Shown piece by piece: positions 23,210 to 34,412 of a stretch of DNA of 64,000 nt (positions within the stretch are counted from its first letter, which is position 1; each line of letters opens with the position of its first letter). Source of the stretch: Acanthosepion lycidas (taxonomy: Eukaryota; Mollusca; Cephalopoda; Sepiida; Sepiidae); the NCBI GenBank assembly GCA_963932145.1, contig OZ010571.1:159455192-159519191 (forward strand), read 5' to 3'. Both the position numbers and the translations under genes were made by a program. The notes under the pieces were generated by a model that saw nothing but the letters and a program-made list of their open reading frames with translations, had not been told where the DNA came from and made no database searches.

Positions 23210-25650
23210 GTTCGAATTTACTACACGAATTAGCTATTGATCACCCTACTAGAGATTTGCACCAATCAAGGGATTCTCTAAAACCAGATGTTAGAATTTA
23301 TGTTTTCGCTTCAAACGGAGTAAAACTATATGATTGTTACAGTGTTAGGTTAGCAAAAGTAATTTTGTTAATTTAAATGGATACTTAAATCTGTGGTTTG
23401 AAAAAATGCTTAGGAGTTGGTATTCTCTCTCTCACACACTCTCTGTCACACACACAGAGAGAGGGGGCACCTTCACAACGAGATCGGGACTGACATTTAA
23501 TTTCCCTTGGTTCTATCAATTTGAACAAATGTCCATCTGGTCTCTCTGCACAGATTTGTTTTTCAGCCATTTACGCCATCTTCTTTATGAACTTCTAGCC
23601 TTAGATCTTAGGACACACAGTTGGACTTACATGCTATGGGTTCTCTGCCTTGTAAACTTACCCGCTATTCTATCCATTACCTCAAAGAAATAACATCATT
23701 TCTGACGTCATTCGACAAGAAGAAGACTCTAAAATAAAACAATGGTTATTCTTTAAAATTCGAACAAGAATTAATAAAAAGATAACGATAAGTTGAAAAT
23801 TCGACTTTGCAAGTGAAAACCAATTTGAATTGCGTTTTCTTCTTTTAAAAGCAGAAAAATCTTTCAGGTTGCGATAGTTTTATATTTTTGAGTGAATAAT
23901 ACGAGATGACAGGTTGAAACTAATTCTTCTTACTTCTTTTTTTCCGTGTTCATTATTCATTTGTGGAATTAGTATTTTTCTTTTTCATTTACGTTTAGTG
24001 TCAGCGCTTAACCCGCAGTTCCAGCGTGTACGTACGCACATACACATACACGCATATATACCTCAAAGTATTACTTGAATCCGAAAAGATTTTGTCACTA
24101 GTTGAAATAAATTTGTAGGGAATCCAGCATTAATATTTAGGGTAACCACAAACAAAATTTAAAATGAAATTTTTATTTTCAGTTTCCTGTCATATCAAGA
24201 AAGAATGAGAAAATGCATATAAATAACAACTCTTATACATCAAAGAAAATAAAATACGCACACAAATGTGTATTTACAAAACTGTATGAAAAAGTCCTGG
24301 AGAAATGTTGCTTAAAGTTCACAGTTTTTAAGATCATATGACACTGACAGATTTTTGCTAAACTATTACAATTTAGAAACAGAATATAATGAATGATCTT
24401 ACAATTATTGTCATAAAAGTTTGCTTGTCTCGAACTGCCAATTATATTCCGATATTTAAATATTTAGTGGGTGAAGTAATTGCATCTTTTCTACCAACGA
24501 TAATGATTAATTCTCGAGACCAGGATTTCGAAAAGTGATTTTAAAAACAGACAAACAGACCCGCCCTCGCATGCACAACTGATACAACACAATCTTCTTA
24601 ATGGAGCGCATTTTCCTACTTTGAATCTATGCAATACATTGCAATAAATATTCATCTATTTTGTCATCTTTGTTGTTTTACAAAAAAAATCTACTCGTTA
24701 AAGACATTCATTTCTTTCTTTCTCAATAAATTTCTCGATTAATTATCTTTAATCAATTAAATTGAAAACTACATTTTACGACTTCATATTCATATATCCG
24801 TTTTATAACGTTTAGAGTTTATAACTGTTCTCTGTTACTCGACTTTCATGCGAGTTTTCTCCTATTAGTTTTGTTTTTTGTTTAACCAACACGCGTCACT
24901 GAAACTGGGTCTACTTTATTTAGCGCTACACAAAACTTCTGCATTGATGTTATTATTTTAGCTGCTATTTTTTCCCGGCACTGACAATCTTCTTCGGAGA
25001 GACATGCATCGCTACTGTTTGCATGAGCCAAAGGGTCGTTGCTATTATTGTTAGACGCATTGTTGGTTCGTGTTTAGTTTTTGGCAAATGGCCCAGTAGA
25101 CCTCAGGCATCTCAGGTTTGTGCAATTGCGAAGTGTTGAACCCAAAATTAATACTTCTTAGTTAATTAGCTTTTCCTATAGTTTCGTGTTTTTATAACAA
25201 ATATTACAAAAACACGTTTGAATTGAAAGCATATTTATTAGTGCGAATAGATATTTGTTAGATGAAACTATTTTGGCATTGAGCCACAGTCAAGTATCGT
25301 GAACTTTTTTCTTCAGTAAGAGTAATTAGAATGCTAGCCACTACACTAATCTTTTTTATTGATTTAAACAATCTGTTCAATGTCGTCAGATGAATAAAAA
25401 AAATGCTCAATATATACATACGGAATATAAAATTACAATCAACTGAAAGATGATGACGATTTTGACAAAAAAGTAAAAAATACACTACGATTGCTATTGA
25501 TACTATGTAACCTAATACTACCTGTTATGTGATCGTGTGTCAGCAACTAAACCTGTTCTCCCAGCAGAGGCTTTTCTGGCGTGAAAGGTGATGAGAAACA
25601 GAACAGGATTCAAAAGTGTGAATGAACCTTCTTGTAGAGTCAACGGCTAT
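23210..25650. other. AT-rich intergenic, no gene seen
   Basis: Contains a CT/CA microsatellite at about 23425-23465 that is nearly self-complementary (CTCTCTCTCACACACTCTCTG ... CACACACAGAGAGAG). Otherwise no gene, RNA or repeat family was recognised. Confidence 0.5.
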
Positions 25651-25659
25651 CAAGGACAA

Positions 25660-25900
25660 TGGGCGGAAGTTATATATTCAGCTAGTGCACAGCGATGACA
25701 CTGAATCGCGTTGAGCGAAGGACGTCCTAGATTCAAGTCAATAAATTGTTACCTGTCCGAGGCGAGACATTGGAGAACATCGGCTGTGGTCTGACCTAGA
25801 GAGAGATGGGTTCCGCCAGGCTGCTTGTCCAAAATGAATGAATACCTCGTCAGCTTTCAATTCAAATACATGGTGGGAACTGGTCAGGTGTTCATGGGAC

Positions 25901-25946
<46 letters not shown>
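25660..25946 (+). repeat. SINE-like unit ending in (ATG)n
   Basis: A GC-richer 240-bp block with a tRNA-like start (TAGTGCACAGCGATGACAC, then a B-box-like GATTCAAGTC) and a GAGACATTGG ... GGTTCCGCCAGGCTG body. It runs into about 15 ATG/GAT units at 25899-25946. Simple-repeat 3' tails are typical of SINEs. The tRNA boxes are degenerate, and no second copy exists in the window. Confidence 0.45.
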
Positions 25947-26065
25947 AAAGGACAGTAAATAATCTAATAAAATTTAGTTTTAGGTAACCTTATGAAATAC
26001 TAACGCTCATACAGATGCATCCATTGTGTCGTATTGTTAAATGGTGCTGCATGCTGTGATACGGT

Positions 26066-26460
26066 TCATTGTGATGAAAGTATCGAGTACAAAGAGGGGT
26101 GCCATGTCATAGAGACATAGACGGGCTCGTTTTGTTCAATTACAGTCGTTTGAGAAGGATCTCGTGTTGTTCTTCTTTGACGGATAGAATTATCATTTTG
26201 AAGAATTGTAGCATATGATGAATCTGATGTGTCAGTTATGCTTCGATGTTGGTGGTTGTAGTCAAATGAATTATTCCTACACCTGTAGACCAAGTTCTGG
26301 ATGATCACACATTACGATACAGTGTAAAAGCCAAAGTGACAGTACCTGACAGCATCCACAGCACAAATCAGAACAAATGATCTCTGGGAATCGTTCGCTT
26401 GCATCATGACTATAGGCACCCATGCCTCTAAGCAGACTTCTACTCATAGCACAATACAAT
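26066..26460 (-). other. Two overlapping unassigned open frames
   Basis: The right frame (to 26459) ends in a Cys-rich hydrophobic run, CSDLCCGCCQVLSLWLLHC. The left frame (26308-26066) continues in another register as a polar tail with TDTSDSSYATILQND and YVSMTWHPS, ending at TGA. Together they would read like a membrane segment plus cytoplasmic tail joined by a frame change or a small intron. A CAG/GTACTG site and a TACAG/G site are present between them. No family is recognised and neither frame has a firm start. It could be a host gene's last exons or chance. Confidence 0.25.
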
Positions 26461-26942
26461 CAAGCATATCACCAATGTCAAAGTACCATTTATTATCATT
26501 ATGGTATCCAATGGCGCTATGCAGAGTTCAGTGATAAAAGCAGGTTCTGATTTCAGACAAGTGATGGTCGTTTGTATGTGCTACACAAACCTAGGAAGAT
26601 AGATATTGTATTCACTCACGACACAGGCCCAACACCTGGCATCATAGCGTAGTGCTGGTATCTCACGCTCGCCTTTGGAGCGGAAAATATCTGATCCATC
26701 CTTATTAGCTTTATGGCAAACATGCACAAAAACTAAAACACATTTTTTTAAAATGTGCTCAGTCCTGTCCCACTTGCATATTTTATAAGGTCACAAAAGT
26801 ACCTTCAGGAGAATCAATGGTTTATATGCGAAATAAATTAGATTTTCTCATTTTTTTAATCGAACCCGAAAAATATTGAGTAAATTAAGAAAGGTTCAAG
26901 GTTTCGTAAGCATATTTTCCGTTTGTGTATAAGTAAAATATT

Positions 26943-26987
26943 GTGTGCGTGTGTGTGTGCGTGTGTGTGTGCGTGTGTGCTTGTGTG
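26943..26987. repeat. (GT)n/(GTGC) microsatellite
   Basis: GT-rich simple repeat directly abutting the left arm of the inverted repeat that follows. Confidence 0.9.
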
Positions 26988-27515
26988 AAGAGTAAATCCA
27001 ACTTTGTCCCTACACACATAAACCTACCCTACCCACTGCTTGAGAGAATTACCTGACCACTCCTGAAATGTACTCCTTGTTCAACCCTTACTGAACCTGG
27101 CAGCTGATTTCTGTTCTGAACTTGCTCTCTTATCTCAATGGGGGAAGCAACTGGCTAGTAACAGTCAATACCTCCAAAACCAAGCTAGTAACGTGTCATC
27201 ATCATCCAACCGACTCTGAATTTTCGCCTCTCATGATGAACGGTTACACCCTCAAGATGGCTCCTTTCTTCGAACGACTATTAGGATCTAAGTTCTCTCC
27301 AGTTATTGATGCCTTGCGCCATTCTACAAAGTACCTGTGCTGGAGTTACCCAGACATCATTCTCCAACCTTGATAGAGTTCAGAAGCGTCTATGTGGCCT
27401 TGTGGGTGATGAATTATTTTCTCCTCTACAACAATATTTAGCTGTCAGTGGTCAGTTAATTCTCTCAATCAGTGGGTAGGGTTACGTGGGTAGGGACAAA
27501 GTTGGATTTACTCTT
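26988..27515. repeat. Inverted repeat, arms about 70 bp, around a LINE fragment
   Basis: The left arm 26988-27060 (starting AAGAGTAAATCCAACTTTGT) and the right arm 27446-27515 (its reverse complement, ending AAGTTGGATTTACTCTT) differ at only a few positions, and the internal sides (GAGAGAATTACCTGACCACT) also match. The arms contain the CCTACCCACTG-type units of the minisatellite at 27.9 kb. LINE coding sequence lies between the arms. Confidence 0.8.
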
Positions 27516-27545
27516 TACAACGTTTGGAAAACCTTCAGCATATTT

Positions 27546-27580
<35 letters not shown>

Positions 27581-27800
27581 GCACACACAGATGAATCGTG
27601 TCAAGTCTTACGCTACTCTATTACTATTTCCATAGAAAATGTTCTGACGAACTACATTCCTTGCTTCCTTCATGCCTTCACAACTCAAACCAGCCATGTC
27701 ACATACATATGGTCGAATCATCCACATTTCCTTCGTATTCCATTAATAAGAAGAGAGTTCTGTTGAGACAGCTTCTTTCCAAGAACCGCTTCAGCCGTTA
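27110..27800 (+). pseudogene. LINE (CR1/jockey-like) RT C-terminal fragment
   Basis: SNWLVTVNTSKTKLVT near 27145 (the W-x-x-x-x-N-x-x-K-T-K-L motif), FFERLLGSKFSP near 27270, and LDRVQKRLCGLVGDELFSPL near 27375 in another frame are visible. After the right inverted-repeat arm and a (GA)n tract, SLTLLYYYFHRKCSDELHSL near 27600 follows. This is the thumb-to-C-terminus order of a LINE ORF2. The 27446-27595 interval (inverted-repeat arm plus GA tract) replaces the expected short linker. Dead copy. Its YFH-x-KCSDELHSL tail is closer to the 30.8-kb copy than to the 19.5- and 31.6-kb copies. Confidence 0.75.
27549..27580. repeat. (GA)n microsatellite
   Basis: About 15 GA units inside the LINE fragment. 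Confidence 0.95.
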
Positions 27801-27897
27801 ACGCCTCCGCCTCCTCTTCATACAACAAAACCTCATTCAGTAACCATGTACTTTAATTGACTCTTCTTGAGCCTTGTATTGGGTGATCAATTAGCAA

Positions 27898-28345
27898 GAC
27901 CAAACCACAAATCTCAACCCACTCGTTAGTTAAAATATGTGCCCACTTCTTACTTGAGATCCCTACCCACAACTTTACAGAATTACCCGCCTACAGCTTA
28001 ACTACTGCTAAGTGAAATCTCTGCCATCATCTTAACAGGAGTCGTTGCCTACTCCTAAGTTGTAGACACTACTAATTCATTAACTGGGACTCATACACAC
28101 TCCTTTACAAAATAACCTGCCTATTCCTTAGCATATGACATTAAACACTACATAGCTGAGATCCCTGTCCACTTCTTAATAGAATTAACTACTGCTGGGG
28201 TCCTTGTCAGTTTCTTACCTCAGATAAATTAGCTAAGATCCCTCTCCTTACATTACTTACTCCTTGGCTGGATTCGCTGTCAACTATTTAGTTAAAATAC
28301 CTGTTTGGTCCTTACATAAGAATCCTGCCCACACCTTATAACATA
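27898..28345. repeat. Degenerate minisatellite, about 25-bp units
   Basis: Roughly 17 diverged repeats of a GAGATCCCTGCCCACTCCTTAA-like unit, visible as regularly spaced CCTGCCCAC / CCTACCCAC / CCTGTCCAC / CCTCTCC cores about 25 bp apart, each followed by CTTA and GAG/AAT. Units near the right end are shorter or deleted. The same unit occurs at 27015-27065 and, inverted, at 27446-27490. Confidence 0.7.
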
Positions 28346-28471
28346 AGTTTATAATATCATAAACATGTTTAACCATTTTTTCAGTAATGATAAAAAAAAC
28401 ATTGTTATGTCTATAATTTTTAAACCATTCTTTAACCATCCAAGAAACTGAGATTGCTTTTGCTTGCTTGC

Positions 28472-28480
28472 TTTTTTTTT

Positions 28481-28520
<40 letters not shown>
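28472..28520. repeat. T-run and (CT)n microsatellite
   Basis: Fourteen T followed by about 17 CT units. A 32-base T run follows at 28750-28781. Confidence 0.95.
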
Positions 28521-28524
<4 letters not shown>

Positions 28525-28746
28525 CGAAAGTACTACATTCCTGGAATAAACTTAATTTCCAATCGAAAATCCTAGAACGAACTTAATTTCCAGGCGAAAA
28601 TTCTAGAAGAATATGTCAGAATTCGAAGATAGTAAAATATTTCTTAATTTTAGATTTTGATCGTTAAAAAAGTGTTAATAAATCATGTTTCAAATGGGGA
28701 AAACATAAATTTCGTAAAACGCAACAAAAAATTACAGGTGACTTTT

Positions 28747-28785
<39 letters not shown>

Positions 28786-28789
28786 GTTA

Positions 28790-29758
28790 TTTAAAATAAA
28801 AAAAATGATGTAGATTAAAAGTTTTTGTTGGAAATGTTTTCTGAATTTTTCAAGTTGCTTTGTTTGGATGACCGAATTTTCTCCAAATAAATCTAGAAAC
28901 GCATTTCATTGTTGTTTGTTTTCTTCTTGACACGAAAATAAACAAAAAATTGATTCATCCAACTGTTGTGGCACGAATCTTAAATTCTAACATTTTACAA
29001 ATGAACTTTCTCACGGCAATTGATTTTGAAAATCAAGGAATTGGATTACTGGGATTGCAATGAAAGAATTGAAGCGGGAACAAGTAATTAATTTGAATCC
29101 ACATTAAATAGGTGAAAATACGAATGAAACATAATAATAAACAATGTTATAATTCCAATATTTAACGTCAGTGAGCAGGGATGTGTATAAGGTCCACACA
29201 CACACACACACACACATACCCATACACTTACACAGACGCGCGTGCACGCAGATACACTATATAGGAATGCAAAGTAAATACTGTGTGGTTAAACACCCAT
29301 CCATAAAAATCGCCTTCATGCTGCAAAAATGGCAGTAGAATAGAGTTTCACACTGTTTTCGATGCACATAGTGTTGTTCTAGGTTCCCTCCACAAGCCCC
29401 AAAGGCAAGTGAGACTTGTAATGTATCGTCAGTTGTCGATGTTCAAGCCAGGATTTTAAAAGATAATTTTTAAGGCAGGCATCCTTTATTCGGTGCAACA
29501 CAATCATCCTGCTTTAGCTTTCCCATTTGATGTGCCACCAGTGGCCGATGTTCAAGCCAGTAATTCTGATTTTCAAGACAGATGCACACCCATGTCGATG
29601 TTTTTTACAGTCCCCCTACGCTTTAGTTTTTTTTTTTTTTTTACCCTTTGTTTTTTAACCCAACTTAAATTTACTATCACAGCATTCAATTATTTGAAGT
29701 TCTTTGAACATTTTTGATTTTTGTAAATTTCTTCATTTTTGCCATTTCAATACAAATG
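28790..29758. other. Intergenic, no gene seen
   Basis: Contains a CA repeat at 29196-29216. The phrase CCGATGTTCAAGCCAG (29552) has a near copy TCGATGTTCAAGCCAG at 29438, suggesting a local duplication of about 100 bp. No gene recognised. Confidence 0.45.
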
Positions 29759-29760
29759 TA

Positions 29761-29981
29761 CAGTGTAACCCGGATATAAGAGACTCGGATATAAGAGAAA
29801 CCCTGATATAAGAGAGATTTTCTCTGGTCCCAAATTAGAGCCTGTGTTAATGTATATATAATAGACCAAACCCGGATATAAAAGAAACCCGGATATAAAA
29901 GAAACCCGGATATAAAAGAAACCCGGATATAAGAGACTGCTTCTCCTGTCCCGCCAACTCTCTTATATCCGGGTTACACTG
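29761..29981. mobile_element. MITE of pogo/Tigger type with internal 17-bp repeats
   Basis: Flanked by TA at 29759-29760 and 29982-29983, the target preference of Tc1/mariner/pogo elements. Terminal inverted repeats are 23 bp and perfect, starting CAGTGTAACCCGGATATAAG. The 221-bp body is largely made of the inner part of its own terminus: three diverged then four near-identical 17-bp units (cggatataaaagaaacc). No coding sequence. The CAGT...ACTG ends and TATAAG-like repeats are shared with pogo/Tigger MITEs in many animals. The clade is inferred from that. Confidence 0.88.
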
Positions 29982-29989
29982 TATTTTTA

Positions 29990-30755
29990 TTCTTTCTTTT
30001 CTTGATACAAACTACGTCAAAAAGCATTCCAGTCGATATAATTGCAAAGGGACATAATTAGATAAAACCTAAAACATGAGTAACGTCCTCTTGTGACTTC
30101 TAAAAAAAAATCCCATTTAAAATTTCAATGAGTCACGTTTCATTTATTCAGCAGGGAAAAGGCTAAAGTTATTCTGAAGAAAATATTTGTCAATAACCAA
30201 CATTTTATTAACGAAAAATATTTAAAGTTCAATGTTGTTCAATAAAATCACTTCGGCTGTTCTGAAGACGTAAACATAGAAATATCTTTCATCAATTATT
30301 CACAATTTCTCCTACATTTTTCTAAAATTTATTATGTGACAATATAATTTTTTTCGAATTAATTTCCTTTTTCTGTGCACGCAAACACAGAGACCTACAG
30401 TCATTATATCGTGTGCACATTGACCATAACCCGATAATTAACATCATCACAATAATCTTATAGCAGATATGAGAAAAATTTTACCACCCGGCGCAGCAAC
30501 AGTCCGTTTCATGCTTAATCGTAATCTTAAGTCAGCAAGGTCAGTACGGCAGCATGCCTTAAATTTAAATGTCTCCTTTTTAGTCAAATTTTGGGTTTAT
30601 TTATAAGATAATAAAAGATAATAGCCTAAAGCTGATATATAAAAAAAGAAAAATAGTTTTTTTTACATGTTTCAACGAGGTCTTAAAATATTTTTTTTAA
30701 TACTGTTCAACGGTCAGCTAATCACATAAAATTTTATTTATTTATAACACTTTAA
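29990..30755. other. AT-rich intergenic, no gene seen
   Basis: No recognisable feature. Confidence 0.5.
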
Positions 30756-30759
30756 AAAA

Positions 30760-31310
30760 TTTGAAATTCAAATATCTCTCCGAGATATTTGTTTTAAAAA
30801 AAAAATAGTCAAAATTTTTCTTAAAGAGGTTAAGATTGTAGCAATCCGAAAAGCATCCTCTCGAGTGTTCCACGAAGCAACAGTTATTGGAAAGAATCTG
30901 CCTGAAATAGAACTTCTTTCTAACAAAAACAGAATGCGAAAGAAATGGGCAGGATTCGTTCCGGTGTATCTGACAATAGCGAATCTTAGATGATAAGGTC
31001 AAGGCTGGTGCAACTAAAGGCTGTAGCTTATCAGAACATTTGCTATAGAAATAGCGATAGCGTAGCGGTAAGCTTGCGACGTTTCGTTCGTGGGAAGGCA
31101 GGAGGGTTGTAGAGTAATTCTCCATGACTGTGCAGCTCCAGGTCAGATAGAACAATATTCGATTTGTGGTCTGATCTGGCTCTTGTTAAAGGCATCGCAT
31201 AGCAGGCGGAGTCAGATACTTACTGGAGCGGTACAAGGAATCCAGACCATTTTTCCACCATCTTTAGCTATGGATCCTATATATGATACTGCGATGGGCA
31301 TGAATGTTCA
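30760..31310 (-). pseudogene. LINE (CR1/jockey-like) RT thumb to 3' end, second family member
   Basis: Right to left: YRSSKYLTPPAMRCL near 31230 in one frame and PDQTTNRILFYLTWSC near 31160, matching the R-P-x-x-E-Y-C-x-x-L-W-S-G segment. Then HERNVASLPLRYRYFYSKC near 31085 (HRRNVASL-x-L-F-YRYFH-x-KC), FLSHSVFVRKKFYFRQILS, and CYNLNLFKKNFDY near 30810, which is the usual last block YNLN-x-FK. The 137-residue open frame starts on a non-ATG codon inside the domain, so it is a LINE scrap rather than a gene. Confidence 0.8.
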
Positions 31311-31319
31311 CCCGCATTC

Positions 31320-31590
31320 TTGAAAACAAGGAAACATTTCTCCTCTAGACAGCAGTTAAACAAATGAATTAACTACATTGCATCTGTTAACAAGTTCATA
31401 TGTCAAACAATTCACTCTGCAAACCCAACTTTTAAAAAAGCCTCAAATTCAATTACAAATCATTAAAACTACCAAATTAAAAACACTGGTTTCGTTTAAG
31501 TTTTAAAATGATAATTTTATATAATAAATATGTCAGGATGTTTTTATTTCAACCCAAGCAATGCACTAAATTCACTAAGACGCAAAGGGC
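31320..31590. other. Short intergenic interval
   Basis: Nothing recognised between the two LINE fragments. Confidence 0.5.
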
Positions 31591-31594
31591 AATA

Positions 31595-33690
31595 CTTTGT
31601 GTGAGAGACTATGAGAAAAAAAGACTATTAAGGAGAATGAACAATAAAAGAACAAGAAGACAGAAGATAACGATTGACATTGCATTTAAACTTTTGAAAA
31701 TCAAAGTTGACTTGGAAGTACAAAGCCGGAAGAAAGTTCCACAAGCGAGAAGTGCAATAGAAGAAACTGTTAACATAAGACTTACGGTTACAGCTAGCCA
31801 TTTCAACTGTAAAATGATGAGACCTTGCCGCCAAGCTAGTACTGAGCTTAAATTCATAAAGTCTAGGTACCATAGATGAAAAACTGAATCAAAACAATTC
31901 CCATGAAAGTATTTATAGAAAAAGCACAGGGAAGCTACATTACGGCGGTGAGGAAAGTAACTGAGACCGAAATGCCAGGTCAGGACCAATAACATTGGAG
32001 ATTTTTCTTTTTTGGATTTTATCAAGAATCTTTAAATATACAGCAGGGGCACCAGACCAGATGTGGCAGCAATATTCAAAACAAGGACGATTGGTAGACT
32101 TGTAAATATGTAACATAGATTCTGGCGAAAAAAATTGTCTACCACGTGACAGTAAACAAACATTCCTATCAGCAAATCTAGCAATTAATTCGCTATAATC
32201 TTTCCACTTCATGTCAGCAGACAACGTTAATCCAAGAAGGCGCAATTAATCACGCACTCTTGCTATACTGATGGAAAGCAGAAAGACTTGTCTCAGACGA
32301 TTGAGAGAGTAAATTCGTTTTGAAGACATTAAAATTAACAAAACATTCTTTACCCAATTAATAAGAGATTATTTACATTATTCGGACTATTGTCCTCATC
32401 TTTTTCGCCATATTTATTACAACGTTTCGACCGTTGTACGCTCCGGCTTTCTTCAAATGGTTGGAATGTCGAACTGAACCCTTTATTTCGTTCACTGGGG
32501 TAGACTGCTCTAATCCCACGTGCCATGTCTAATGGATGTCAGTTATCAGTTATCTCCTGTTAATTCCCCTCTCCAAGTTCTCTACCGCCTTAACTCACAC
32601 TCTTTGGGTCCTGTCAATGGATTTAACCAACGCCTTTATCCACTCTGCTATGTGTCCATGAGGACATCTGTGTATGAATTTCTGGGTCTTCAGTAAATCA
32701 TTTTTTTACCAGTACTCATATTTCAATTTTTGTTGTTATTATTACTTTTCACTGGCACTCCTTATTACTGGTTCCCATATCGTATTCATTTCTATGCTTG
32801 GTGGGTTCAGGTGATTTTTGTGGCCTAGCATATGTGTTGATTCCTTAAGTTTACGAATTTGTAATAAATATGGCGACAAAGATGAGGACAATAGTCCGAA
32901 TAATGTAAATAGTGTACATAATACCTCATTTCAGAAATATAGACGGATACTAACAATAGATTGTAGGTCATTTTTTATATCAGTTGCCAATTTGCCCTTA
33001 TCGAATTGATCAGATTTAGTATTAAGATAGGAATAAATGGTTGTGTCATCAGGATAGATACCAAGTTGAAAACTGATGACATCAAAAAGGTAATTGATGA
33101 AAATTAGGAACAACGTAGGTGTCGAAGAATAGTACCCTGGGGAACACCTGCATTAATGCAAAAAGATCTAGAAGAGTAGCCATTCAAGCAACTTTCATTT
33201 TGTGATTTGATAAGATTGAATCAGTTCAAAAATTCATCCAGAAATACCATAACCTTTCAAATCTTTCAACAATAATCGTTAATACATAAGCAGTTGACCT
33301 AGAGAAGCGAAGACGATATTGCTTATCTGAAAGAAGACCTTGCGAGGTGAGATGCTCAACCAGTTAGGAGTTAATTAGAGCCTCTACTACTTTAGCAAAA
33401 AGCTGGCAGAAGACTAATCGGACGATAGTTAGAAGGATCATATAGTTCGACTGACATTTTAATGATTGAAACTACAGAAGAGCATTTCCAACAAGCCGGT
33501 AAGTCTAGAAACAGCAAGGTATTTACCGTAGAGTTTAGAGAGAACAGGAGCCAGTTCAGGAGCACGTTTCTTAAGGAAGGCCTATTCCAGGGATACCACG
33601 TGTTTTGTGAGAATCCAGTTTAGAGATGATAGCAGAAACCATGGACGGAGTTATATGCATATCACTCAATAGAGACTCATGTTCTGACTT
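31595..33690 (-). pseudogene. LINE (CR1/jockey-like) reverse transcriptase, split by a nested insertion
   Basis: The right part (33690-32946) reads SAIISKLDSHKTRGIPGIG, KKRAPELAPVLSKLYG, YRPISLLP-like text, LVEHLTSQGLLSDKQY (RT motif 2 region) and LFLIFINYLFDVISFQLGIY, followed by PDDTTIYSYLN, where YPDD replaces the catalytic YADD. It stops at KNDLQSIV. The left part (32345-31595) resumes at GKECFVNFNVFKTNLLS and continues with RLLGLTLSADMKWKDYS, YCCHIWSGAPAVYLKILDK, VASLCFFYKYFHGNC, and near 31650 VNFDFQKFKCNVNRYLL. The gap is an approximately 590-bp insertion. Frameshifts and stops show it is dead. It is the same family as 19.5-20.3 kb. Confidence 0.85.
32356..32945 (-). mobile_element. 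Nested SINE/Penelope-tail composite inside the LINE
   Basis: 32356-32680 is a minus-strand SINE matching 20744-21040 (A box TAGCAGAGTGG near 32640, tail hairpins near 32375-32460). 32690-32850 resembles the sequence 2711-2840 beside the 3-kb Penelope-like element (ATTTCTATG-TGG ... TGGCCTAGCATATG versus ATTTCTATGGTAGG ... TAGCCTAGAATATG). 32855-32945 is the SINE tail again on the plus strand, ending CAGAAATATAGAC. So the tails point outward at both ends. Flanks AATAAGAGATT (left) and AACAATAGATT (right) agree at 9 of 11 positions, consistent with an old target duplication. Confidence 0.65.
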
Positions 33691-33758
33691 GATATTTCAT
33701 TTTTTTTTTTTTACTGAAATATCTTCACGGTTTTTTCTTTATAAAACAATGTAAAATA

Positions 33759-33838
33759 TTAGATTGGTGCAAAAATAATATCGTTTTTTGGCGTATTTTT
33801 TAACGTCAAAAAACGATATTATTTTTGCACCAACCTAA
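33759..33838. mobile_element. Palindromic mariner MITE, copy 1
   Basis: An 80-bp near-perfect hairpin flanked by TA duplications at 33757-33758 and 33839-33840. Its ends read TTAGATTGGTGCAAAAATAA and, inverted, TTAGGTTGGTGCAAAAATAA. This terminus is that of cecropia-type mariners (the human Hsmar1/MADE1 MITE has the same TTAGGTTGGTGCAAAA start). It has no coding capacity. Confidence 0.92.
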
Positions 33839-33844
33839 TATATA

Positions 33845-34404
33845 TTTGTCATCAAGACCTAATTTTAAACAAGTTTTAAACAAATTTTAAAAATGATCTA
33901 CCGATTTTGTAGGCGTAACTGAACAAAAATGAACTTCCACCTATGGTTCCAATAAAATAACACATTAATACATTAATGAATAAATGTTCAAGATTTCATT
34001 TAAATCAGATAATTTCCTGATTTTTTGTAATTTTTTAAAAACAGGGTTTGCGCCTTTTTCCCCTCCCCTCCCCCATTTAGGAAAAAGCACATGTACTTTG
34101 ACGATACATTATATATATATAAACATATATTAGCGCACAGTAAGTACTAGTGGTTCTAAAACTGCCCGATATATAATACCAGAGCTAAAATTTATACTCC
34201 GTTCCTGGCGATTACCTGTGCATGAAAGTCTAAAGGGTGAGATGTGTGTGTGTGTGTGTGTGTGTGTGAAAATATCTGCGTAACATGACACAGTTATTAC
34301 TTGGACTTTGATCTGAATTTTTATTGTAAAATGTTTGATTTACGTTAATATTTACCACTGTACAAGGAAAGTGAAAAATAAATATTTGTTTTGTAAAACA
34401 AATA
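33845..34404. other. AT-rich interval with (GT)n
   Basis: Holds a GT microsatellite at 34237-34267. No gene recognised. Confidence 0.5.
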
Positions 34405-34412
34405 CTTTACAA

